Positions 44,173 to 54,247 of a DNA stretch of 64,000 nucleotides are shown one piece after another (position 1 is the first letter of the stretch; each line of letters starts with the position of its first letter). Made by a program: the position numbers and the translations under genes. Source of the DNA: Neoceratodus forsteri (Eukaryota; Chordata; Ceratodontiformes; Ceratodontidae); NCBI GenBank assembly GCA_016271365.2, contig CM028131.1:167962501-168026500 (forward strand). Direction: 5' to 3'. A model generated the notes under the pieces. The model saw nothing but the letters and a program-made list of their open reading frames with translations. It was not told where the DNA came from and made no database searches.

Positions 44173-45040
44173 AGAGGCCAAGTAGAGTATATGAAACATT
44201 TATACTTTGACTGTAACTATATCCAGGAGATATGGTTTGAATTAGGTAAGGCCTGGGATAGCCCACAAATTGTTTTGATGACATATGAGGTATTGATATA
44301 TGGTGCTTATGATAACAGTTGTAAAGTATTTTACTCTGGTACCCAAAGGGTTGTCTTGTAATAATTAAATGGAGTACATGGCAGAACAGGTGTAAATTGT
44401 ATTACAGCAACTGACGATCCACGTCCAGGACTAATAAATAGTATTACAAGGGAGTTGATCAAATATATCTAAAGGAGAAAATTAATTGCCCACTCCAGTG
44501 TTTCTGCTCATGGTGGAGAAACTTGCCATCAGCATTATTAGAAGGTTTCTGATCACATAGATCTACAATTTCAAATGTGTTATTAAGATTGTTAATAAAA
44601 TATTGATTTAGGTCAAAATAGGTGATGGATTAGGACAGAGGAATGAATTGAGCTAAAATGTCTTTTTAACTTGTTCTTTATTTTTTCACACACGTTATTT
44701 TGTTATACTTTAGTTCTGTGTTTTGAAATAAGTTTGAGTTTAATGATGGGTCTTTCAAGTAATTGTATAAGACAATACGATGTTATATCTCACATTCAAA
44801 TGCTTTGAGTACTCATAGGAAAAGAATGTATGAACAACATTTAAAAACTGTGTTTTAGGCTCTTCTTGTTTCTTGTCTTGTCTTCATATGTCATTATTTT
44901 TGAATTACTGTGATGTTGGACTCCAGTTGTTGTAACATTGTATATACTGTTGCCTATACTTATATATGTGAATGCCCAGGCTCATCTTGTAAATGAGTTC
45001 TTCTCAATGATGCTCACCTGGTTAAATAATGATTGATTGA
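44173..45040 (+). mobile_element. Tx1-B distal ORF2 remnant and 3' UTR
   Basis: 44173-44560 still reads as a degraded C terminus (KHLYFDCNYIQEIWFELGKA-like). A second copy of a segment (catacggaaagaatgcatg near 43943 and cataggaaaagaatgtatg near 44815) shows a local duplication. The end, cttctcaatgatgctcacct then ggttaaataatgattgatt, is a typical LINE tail of this clade with a short (TGAT)n end at 45030-45043. Confidence 0.7.
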
Positions 45041-46540
45041 TTGATATCTGATATGTTATTTTCATTATATAATTTATCAGTAAAAATTACCCTACTCTTG
45101 TCAATAAGGGTACTACGGTCCATTGGAATAGAGGCTGAAGATGCCAGAGTGGAGTTAGAGCTGGAGAGGAAGCAGAAGGGTTGGCTCCCCTTCTGCTTCA
45201 GCCTCCCTAGAGTTGCTTGTTTTCAGAAGATTTACTACCTAAGCAAAGATGGAGAATCGCCAACTTACCAGTCTAGAGAAAATGCCGAGGATGTGGCAGA
45301 CAACCTTTTCCTGGATCTGAGGGTCAAAACGGCAGTTGCTCAACATTATTGCTGAGCAGGAGGCATGTTAAATAGGCAGAATGGCTCTCTGATCATGGCT
45401 ACAGAACTTCTGGAACAGGAACAAGCGGAGCGGTCCCTTGATGATTCAGTTTCTACCCAGATGATGGATCAATGCTGCGACTTGGTTTTTGCCTCAGTGG
45501 AGATGGCAGCTGATGGGGAGACAGTGGTGCATTAGGAGATGGACCCTGGGACTCTGGTACACACAGGTAATGATTTTATCCAGAATATTTCCTGGAGGGT
45601 CCCGGGTGATGAGACTGAAGTGTTTGTTGGTTTGCTGGAGGATCTGGAAAGCACTGGTGCACAACAGGCCAGTCCCCGGAAGCTGCCTCAATGGAGACAG
45701 CAAAAACAGACATAATAGATAATAATACAGTGCTGTTACTGCAGCAGGGTGGGTCTGGGCACAGAGTGTCCTCCCCGCCCTTCCCCTCCCCTGAATTATG
45801 GCACTATGACATCCTGTACAGGGATCATGATTGCAGAGGCCCTGAGCACTGCCATGTGGGTGTGGCCTAACAGGACACAACCTTGCATGTCCCTTGCCAT
45901 GCACACGTCTATTGCACAGGATGATGAGCATAGTACAGCAGACTCCTTAGCTTTGCCCTCTATGTCTGAGTTAACTCAGAATCCAGTTTTACTACAACAT
46001 TCCTCTGACAGACCCTTATCTGATGACACTGGGGACAGAGTCGAAACTGATTCCAAGAGTGACTCAGGCAGATTAGAGCACAGCCCCCAGCCCATGCGGA
46101 GACCCCACCCCCTCGGCAGAATAACTCAGACCATGCAGGGGGACACACTAGTTGGGAAGCACCCCTGTCTGCACCTCGGATGGGACCTAATGCTATAACC
46201 TATTTGGGTTTGTTCCATACCCACCTAAATTTGCAAACAGCAAAATGCCATAAATCTTAAGTACAGAGGGGTTTAGAGACTTACCCTGATAGACTGTATG
46301 TTGGTCGAAATTTATTCTGGACAGTATGGGGTTTGCTGCATCGGAACTGTATGGACCTATACACACTTCTGGAGACTCTATTTTTATCTCAGTTTTAAAA
46401 CTGCCCATGGTCTAGAAACATTCTGGCAAAGATACCCAGAAATTAAACACACACTGTTATGGTCCCCTTTGTGGCTATTCCACTTATCAAATTAACCTTC
46501 CACAATATTACAGTGAGGGTGACTATTGAAGGCTTGGGAT
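45041..46540 (+). pseudogene. Tx1-type LINE ORF1, 5' part (Tx1-C)
   Basis: After a 5' UTR, an ATG near 45404 opens MATELLEQEQAERSLDDSVS; frames 45749-46198 give a Ser/Asp-rich linker. The conserved block follows at 46240-46530 in broken frame (IHTSGDSIF, then LFQAIPLIKLTFHNITVRV-like). Similarity stops near 46540, before the knuckles, where a SINE tail begins. Frame 45041-45355 contains no firm motif. Confidence 0.65.
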
Positions 46541-46571
46541 CATAATTTCATAAGACATTATACGCATGCAA

Positions 46572-46795
46572 AAATTGTGCTGCTTTTTTTTTTTTTTATT
46601 TAGTTTCTGTTGACCAGGTAAGTGCACTAGACAAATCCTGCCTATTTTCAGGCACGACCCGGGGGATACAGATGAATGCCAACTGACCTTGAACCAGATT
46701 AAGCTGTTGGTGGTATTTATAGTGAATGAGGTAAATTTGGCCAGGACACCGGGAAAATTCCCCTACCGCATTGTTGCCAGTAGGGGGACACGCTG
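46572..46795 (-). mobile_element. SINE 3' half, antisense
   Basis: On the plus strand: a T14 run, ttgaccaggtaagtgcacta, then aatttggccaggacaccggg and aattcccctaccg. Read on the minus strand this is ccggtgtcctggccaaatt followed by the tail and poly(A). The ccggtgtcctggcc block belongs to the same core-SINE type as the copies at 13010 and 52312, whose visible parts are upstream of it. It lies between two Tx1 copies. Confidence 0.6.
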
Positions 46796-46799
46796 TGTC

Positions 46800-48405
46800 T
46801 GCAGGATGGCAGATGATGTACAGCTTTTCATGGAGCAGGATGTGCTGTTGGTGGCTCCTGTTGTCACTGAAATGGAAATAACGACCGCTACGAAGGATGC
46901 AGTACCTGAGACTGGGATATCTTCCAATGCAGTTCCCGATATTGTTGCTACCAAGATTACTCGTCAATCGCCAGTGCAGGAGACTGTGGCAGAAGTGAGT
47001 TTTTCTGCTATACAAACTTTGCTGCTTAATTCTGTGCAAGTGGAACCTGTTTCTTCAATCTCTTTGGGACCTGTTTCATCTATGGACCCCTTTTTTCAGC
47101 CGGAACTTCCAGGAACTGTACAAGAACGAAGCGAGCTGACTGCTGGGGTTGTACCACAGCCTGCAGCCTGTTCTACCTTGCAAATGGTGTGACAACAATT
47201 CGGAGTACTATAGGATTCACCTGACTTCCTTGTGGACTGGTGGGCAGATGATACACTCTCTAAGTCAGGATGGATGCGCACGGCCTCGGGGCAATGGATT
47301 ACGGACCCTGTCTGGGTGGACATTAGACCTTCTACCTCTGCTGCCTCTACTTCTAAGCATGCCACCGAATCTAGTAAACTGAGCTCAGGTAAACAGACTG
47401 GACAATTTTTTCCTCATAAGGCCTCAAGTAATGGTGCACACCAGTTGCAGGATGATGCTGAGGCCTTGTCTAGACTGAGCATATCCTCGGGTGGGGAGGA
47501 GGAATGATAAGGCAAGTCGGGTACATCTGAGAGGTCTTCACGTATTCCAATAGCTGATTTATTTAACAATAAACTAGAGCAAGCACCTCAAAGAAATGCT
47601 GTATGGTTGTGATATAGGGGAGAGCTTTCTACCCACCCTGATAGGTACTATGTAGCCAATCAGTTATTACGAGGTTCTATGCAATTTTTTCCTTCTGATT
47701 TTATGCCCTGATTCATATTTCAGGGGGAGATTCCTTTGACATCAGTTTTAGACTTAATAGCAGTTTGGAGAAGTTTTGGGAAAAATATTTAGTTCTTAAA
47801 GCTACCCCTTTATGGACTCCCTTTTTTGCTATCCCTCTTACTAGACCACAGATTAGATATGTAACCATCATGTTTCATAATGAAGGAGGAATGTCAGTGA
47901 TTTCTATCACTGGCTACAAAATTGTTGCGATATCTTAGGCCCTCCTGAAGCACTCCTTGATCTGGAAGGCATTTGGACTGGGGGGTGGACATTTAAAGTT
48001 AAAGTATTTCAGGTTAACTCAGACATTATCCATTTACCCAATAGTTTCTTTCTTGGAAAAGACAGAGGAGTTTGCTTTTATAGTGGATAACCACGAGCTT
48101 ACTATAAATGTGGCTCTAGAACTCACATTAACAGCTCTTGAGGTATGTTAAAATGCTCTCTGTGTGGGGGCTATGGACACTGTGTAGATTTGTGTAAAAA
48201 CATTTTTCAATGTAATTTACATGGTGAGAAAGGACATGAATTCCATCAATGTCCTTGGGCTAAAAGAAACAGAACCGAAGGGTGGGACCAGGATGATCTA
48301 GTATTCAGGGCTCAGGAAAAGCAACAGGATTCCACTCTTTCTGTTCCTCTGTCTCACAACCTGAGCCTGCTCCTTCTTGGGATTCCTCTTGCCACAATCT
48401 ACTGA
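46800..48405 (+). pseudogene. Tx1-type LINE ORF1 (Tx1-D)
   Basis: ATG at 46806 opens MADDVQLFMEQDVLLVAPVV; a long acidic/Ser-rich N-terminal region follows in frames 46689-47192 and 47232-47507. The conserved block begins near 47610 (YRGELSTHPDRYYVANQLL) and continues SFRLNSSLEKFWEKYLVL, AIPLTRPQIRYVTIMFHNEG, WTGGWTFKVKVF. Frame 48145-48405 has the knuckles: CSLCGGYGHCVDLC and CNLHGEKGHEFHQC. This is the least interrupted ORF1 in the window, though it still needs several frame changes. Confidence 0.8.
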
Positions 48406-48802
48406 CATTCTCTCCCTATAGTTAGGCCTTCTTTGCCCTCAATATCAATACAGGATACTATTCCTCCTCCTACTACAGTGCCTGACAATTCCTCTTTGTT
48501 AAAAATCAACCTGTTGGTACTTCTATGCCCCCTTATTTGAGACTGTTAAAACCGCATATTTACTAGGTCTTCCTTAAAATTCATTCTCCCTGTCCTATTC
48601 CTATGGAGAATATTTTTTCTCCCCTTCAAGATGACCTGGGGGATTCTGATTTAGAATCAGATACCTCTCACAGGTCTGAGCTGGTAACAGAGGATGAGGA
48701 AAGTAAATCCACTGAGCTCTTTAAAGAGAAAAAGGAAAAAAAGGAAAGAAAAGGAAAGCTAGTAATAGCCTAAAAGGAGGGCCTTAATTCCTATACACTA
48801 TA

Positions 48803-51800
48803 GATGGCTACTTTAAGGATTGGGTCTTTTAACATTCGTAGTTTAAAAGCTTACAAAAAACAGATTTCTATACTTTCTTTTTTTGACTCCCTTAATATAG
48901 ATATCTTATTTGTACAAGAAACATGTTTATCCTCTCTTTATGAAGTACAACAAATAAAGAGATGATGGCGTTGAGGTCCTTCTTTTTGGACTTTTGGCCT
49001 ACAGGCTGCAGATGGGATTGGTATTTTATTTAAATCCACTAAGTTACATGATAACAGACTTATAGATATCCGACCTGGTCGTGCCTAAGTGCTTGACTGT
49101 ACCCTTGGGGATTTTTCTTTTCATCTCATCAATCTTTATGCCCCCCAAATTAAAACTGCTAGGATAGAACTGTTTGACGAAATTAAGCCTTTTTTATATA
49201 CAAAAAAAACATATTATTTGGGGGGGGGGTGACTTTAATTGTACTGTGGACACTAAAATTACTGGTGTCACACAGAAGAAAATGTATTGTGACTCTCATG
49301 CTTTGCTACATGTTTTCTCTGATGCTAGTTTGAGGGATGCTTTCCGGACTTTACATAAGACTGATACTGGGGCTACTTATTATAGGCATATTTATTCCAC
49401 CTGTATTGATATGTTTTTTGTTTCTAAATATCTTACTCCTATTTTATGTATTCCTAAACCTACAGAATTCTTAGACCAAAGTATTCTATTCTGCACTCTA
49501 AGTTTATCTACTGTCCCTCCAAAAATGTTTTCACCTCATCATCGGTGTCATTTAAATATGTCACTTTTGGATTCTCCTGATTATTTTTCTCAAATTGAGG
49601 TCTTTTTGCAGCAAGGAGCTCTATTATGTGTTCCTATGATACTCTTTTGATTGGTGGTTGGACACTAAAATGGAGCTAAACGACATTTACTTTCCTTTGG
49701 TAGAAATAAAGCAAATTCTAATTGTTTGAACTATCTTCTTCTTAGAAACCAATTATATAAATTAATGTCCCTCTCTTCTTGTGGTAGTGCATGCTTTAAA
49801 TCTCAGATTTTTGAAATTAAAAAACAAATGAAACACTATCAATATGATAGAGCTAAATTATTGGAGATGGAGTTTAGATTTGGAATGAAGAAAACACCAG
49901 CATCAGATCCATATGCTGCATGCAAGCAGCGGTTAGACAAAACCCTGATGACTAGCCTTTCTACATTAGATGATACTGTGGTGTCCACTGATTTGGAAAT
50001 GTTATCGGTAGTACAGCAATTTGTTAGCTCCACTTTTAATTTTACTTTTGACACTAACTCTCCCCTTTTTCATGGGTTTACTACACCACCTCTCAAATAA
50101 CAGATTCTATTACACAGTGTTTATTACAACCTATTTCTTCTCAAGAAGTCGAAGAAGTATAAGCAATTAACTACAGGTACATCTCCTGGACTGGACGGTA
50201 TTCCAAACTATTTTTATAAAACTTTTCTGTCATATATGTCTTATTTTCTGCCCCTAGTTTTCAACTCTATGTTAACCTCTCCTCCTCCTTTCCTCTGTGG
50301 CTTTAATACCTCTCTTTTGCACTTATTGTACAAATCTGGAGATAAAACACTATTGTCTAACTGGAGACCTCTTAGTCTCCTAAACAGTAATTACAAAATT
50401 CTGGCTAAAATTATTAATAATAGATTATCAACAGTTGCTGAAATTCTTATTCATCCAGCTCAGACCTGTGCTATTCCCAAAAGACAAATACAGCATAATT
50501 TATATCTTTTGAGGGAACTTTTTGAGGCTAGCAATAGACATAATATCTCAGGGTATGAGGTAGATTTAGATCAAGCTAAAGATTTTGATAAAGTGCAACA
50601 TAATTATCTTTTTCCACTTTTACTGTTATGGTATTCCCAAACAGTTTGTATATTGGATTTCTTTGTTATATGCTAATGTTACTATTATCCCTACCATTAA
50701 TTGATTTTTGGAACCGATATCCCTCTCACTGTTGGTGTTAGACAAGGATATCCTTTAAGCCCTCTTATATACTTTTGCCTTGGATCCTGTGATCAGACAA
50801 ATACATTGGGACAAGAGTATTATTGGTCTGGCCCTCCCCTTTTTACCGTTAGTAAAGATTACTGCTTATGCTGACAATGTTATATTACTTATTCAAGATG
50901 TTTTTTCTTGACAAAGGCTTTGACAGTTTTTTTCAAATTTTGGTTCTTTTTCTGAGCTGTGCTTAATATAGGGAAAGAGTTTTATTTTTTTTCCTTGGAC
51001 CATGTACAACCTATTTCTTTAACTACATTAGGGATTCCTGTGGTTGGTACCCCTCACAAAATGTTGGGGCTTTGGTTTGGTCCTGGTGATTTAGCCACTT
51101 ATAATTGGGATAGACAGTTACAAATAGCGGAAGATAAAATTAATAGATGGAAATGTTGGAAGTTTTGGAAGAAAAAACCGGTTCTGATTATTAAAAAATT
51201 TTTACTCTCTGTGTTTCTATATTTAAGTTATGTATACCCCCTCTAGTTCATTTCGAAAGTAGGCTCCTAAGTCTTTTTTTTCAAATGTTCTGTGGTAATA
51301 GATTGAATCCAGTGAAGAGGGAAATTACTTATTTACCTATTAAAAAAGGAGGAGTAAATATAATTAATCCTATCATTTTTTATCATTCCTTGTATTTTTT
51401 TAGTTCATTTAATTATTTATGGACCTCTGCTACCTTATTTTGGCAATTATGATCCCAGTTTCTTTGGTTCCGGTATTTTGTAAAATTGACTTTATTACCC
51501 CCTAAAATTCTATCCTCTGATTCTCTTCCTACTTATGGAACTTCATCTATCAAAAAAATGCAACAGTGGAAAGTTTCTTTCACAAAATTGATGTCTTTAG
51601 ATAGAAAGTCTTTTTATTCATATAGTGTTTATGAAGTTCAAAACATTATTCTATTATTTCCAGAATGTGTACCCACTAAAATAATATTTGCCTTGCATAA
51701 ATTGACAGATTTCAGGATACCTTTTCATATCTGAGATGTTGTATGGCTTTCAATTCAGGAAAGGTTGGGTGTCAGGAGAAATTTAAAATATAAACCTCAG

Positions 51801-52200
51801 ACTGAGAGATTTTGCCCCAGACTTACATTTATTAATATTGAGGAGAGCATGCACCACTTTTTTATTACTTGTCCTCATAGTCAGCTATTTTGGCAGGATG
51901 CTGCCTGCCATTGGAATTGGAATTTGCCTTTTTTGTCTCGTATCTCTTAACAAACTGTAATTTTAGGTGACTATACTGGGGTATGGAAGTCCTATCATAA
52001 GAGTACTCTGTCTTTTTTTCCTATGTTCAATATTTTTTATGGCAGGCACGTTGTCAATATGTATTGCAGCAACAACAAGTTTTGAATGCTACTATTATTT
52101 CACAAATTGAAGAAGGATTGTTATATATTAAAGAAAGTGATGCTCGTAGATTTCCAAAGGATAAAGTGGATAATTTATGGAAACATTTTTTCTCATAATT
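48803..52200 (+). pseudogene. Tx1-type LINE ORF2 (Tx1-D): endonuclease, RT, C-terminal finger
   Basis: ATG 48803: MATLRIGSFNIRSLKAYKKQ, ILFVQETCLSSL (metal-binding Glu). Frame 49174-49650: IIWGGGDFNCTVDTK (DFN intact) and YRHIYSTCIDMFFVS. Frame 49726-50100 is the linker. RT: GTSPGLDGIPNYFYK, WRPLSLLNSNYKILAKII, HPAQTCAIPKRQ, DLDQAKDFDKVQHNYLF (50570), GVRQGYPLSPL (50735), AYADNVILL (50865). The YADD box is YADN, so the last catalytic aspartate is lost. Frame 51765-51950 ends with a Cys/His cluster (MHHFFITCPHSQLFW), typical of the Tx1 C terminus. The 3' UTR ends near 52310. Confidence 0.85.
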
Positions 52201-52311
52201 AATTTTTATGTTGTTTTATCTTCTGATATTTTGTACAGAAAATTTTCTTTGTATCACTGAGTATTTATGATGTGTTTTTGATTCTTTTGTGATGTTATGA
52301 TTCTTTTTCAA

Positions 52312-52520
52312 TAAACTTCCCCTACTCTTATCCATAAGTGCCAGGGGATCTTTAACATCCACCAATCCAGGCAGATGGGACCTCGGTTTAATGTTTCATC
52401 AGAAAGATGGCACCTCAGAAGTGCAGCACCCCTCTCATGCTGCACTACAGTGTCAGTGCTGGGATATTAAACCAAGTTCCAGAATAGGGAACTGAACCCA
52501 CAGCCCTCTGATCTCCTGGC

Positions 52521-52552
<32 letters not shown>

Positions 52553-52556
52553 TGAC
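52312..52556 (-). mobile_element. tRNA-derived SINE, tail missing
   Basis: Minus-strand order: tRNA-like head (cagtggctcagtaggtagca; ctgtgggttcagttccc as A- and B-box-like segments), cactgtagtgcagcatgag, a gatgaaacattaaaccgagg block, ttaaagatcccctggcact, and gataagagtagggg, where it meets the 3' end of Tx1-D. The body matches 13170-13363. It looks like an insertion at, or fusion to, the Tx1 end. Confidence 0.7.
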
Positions 52557-52735
52557 ACTGCTAATACAGCATGATTTCTTGCATGCAGTGTAATTCTTGT
52601 TTTTTGCAGAGGGCTCCACCCACCGCACCCCCTGTTATGGGGAGCTACACCCCCTGAATCCCCCCAATAAGGATTTTCAACTCCAGGGGGGCTCACCTCC
52701 AAATAGTACAAAGTGCAAAAAAAAATGAAAGTTTC

Positions 52736-52817
52736 TGGGACCGGGAATCAAACCAAGTCCCAGACACAGCGCCTGGGTTCCTTGCTGCAGTGGCTCAGTC
52801 CATTGAGCCACCGCAGC
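52736..52817 (-). mobile_element. tRNA-like SINE head
   Basis: On the minus strand: gcggtggctcaatggactga (A-box-like) and, 33 bases on, cttggtttgattcccgg (B-box-like). No cloverleaf with a clean acceptor stem was evident, so it is called a SINE head or tRNA relic rather than a functional tRNA gene. Confidence 0.5.
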
Positions 52818-52868
52818 TGCTCAGTGGAACCCAATCCCAGCAGAGGTCTTATCTCTGCCTGGATAGTT

Positions 52869-52914
52869 AGTGGTGCAATACCGCATACAGCAGTATTTGC
52901 GGTATTGCACCACT
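52869..52914. repeat. Perfect 17-bp-arm hairpin
   Basis: agtggtgcaataccgca (52869-52885) and tgcggtattgcaccact (52898-52914) are exact reverse complements with a 12-base loop. It lies between the SINE head and Tx1-E. Confidence 0.9.
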
Positions 52915-52969
52915 CGCTGTCTCATACAGCACTATTCCAGGTTAGCGCTAATGTTGTATGCTATTAAGC

Positions 52970-53895
52970 GTATGACATTATGACCCTGTAGGGCTATTGA
53001 AGACATTGACTATTGGTTAAAATTAAAATGTACTGTCCTGGGTCTCCCAGAACAGATTTTGGATTACTTACAGATTTGGACAGGGGGATGGTATATTAAA
53101 GTGCATCTACCCAAATCTAATGGCTCTATCCAACATTTGCAAAGTTGCTTTTTCCTTGGCAGGAACAGATATTTTAATTTTTAAGCTGGCCAGCCTAAGT
53201 CCTGTTTTCGATGTGGAGCATACACCCACTTGGATAGCGGCTGCAATAAAGTAAAATGTTTCCTGTGTGGTGTTATGGGACACATGGGCATTAATTGCCT
53301 GAATCCATAATTTTGCAGTTTATGTGAGGACACACATCATACATATAAGAACTGCCCTGGGTGATGCATAACAACCCCATTTACAGCTATGGAGGACCTT
53401 GAAGAGGTGGTTAACCAGGACCAACAAAAAGCCTGTCATACCCAGCAACAGCAGACCTTACTCACCCTGTCCCCACTACTAATGACTCTCCAGATGGGGC
53501 TATGGGATACCAGGAGGTTCTAATCATGCCAGCCTAGGAATCTAATCCTGGTGGCCTCTTAGAGCGACAGGAGTTTCCACATGGACACTCATCAAGAGGA
53601 ATTTTGCACGATGTCACTCTACTTTCAGAAGCATTCTCCAAACAAGATCTGAATCGATCCTCCACCAAATGGCCACAGGACCAAGACAATGGCAAAGGCC
53701 AGGGAAGTGGTATGTCACCCCGTACAGAACTCGCATGGGAACAGTCAAGGGGCAGGTGTTCCCAGAGAAATAAGGACCCTAAAGGGACTTTGGGGGTGCC
53801 TAAATCAGTTCCCACCAGATATAACACCAGAAACAGATTTGCAGCACTGGCAAAGAGGAAACAGAGGGCAGAATTTGATGAGGACTCTGATGAAA
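52970..53895 (+). pseudogene. Tx1-type LINE ORF1, C-terminal half (Tx1-E)
   Basis: Reads YWLKLKCTVLGLPEQILDYL, WTGGWYIKVHLPKSNGSI, AGQPKSCFRCGAYTHLDSGC, CFLCGVMGHMGINC, FCSLCEDTHHTYKNC: the same knuckle array as at 39900-40250, with two stops. Frame 53604-53900 gives the basic tail ending FDEDSDE, where a CR1 is inserted. The reading continues at 58571 as DASSVASSQ, as in the uninterrupted SDASSIASS at 40745. Confidence 0.8.
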
Positions 53896-54247
53896 CATAG
53901 AAACATAGAAACATAGACTTTGACGGTAGATAAGGACCGCTTGGCCCATCTAGTCTGCCCATTTCCCTACCTACAGGATAGACCGCAGATCCTAATTAAC
54001 CAACAGCCTATTTCCCTACCCCCATAAGAATTGCCTTATGTCTGCCCCATGCATTCTTGAATTCTCCCACAGTTTTAGACCCCACAACCTCCTCAGGAAG
54101 GCTGTTCCATGCATCCACTACCCTCTCTGTGAAATAATACTTCCTCACATTGCCCCTGAACCACCCTCCTTCTATCTTTAAATTGTGTCCCCTTGTTCTT
54201 GCACGTCTCTTTTTCTGAAAGATGCTACCCTCTTGGACTTTGTTGAT

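Noticed and set aside
45085..45116. ccctactcttgt-type block resembling the SINE core near 52317
   Set aside because: Only about 12 clear bases match; not enough to call a SINE fragment.
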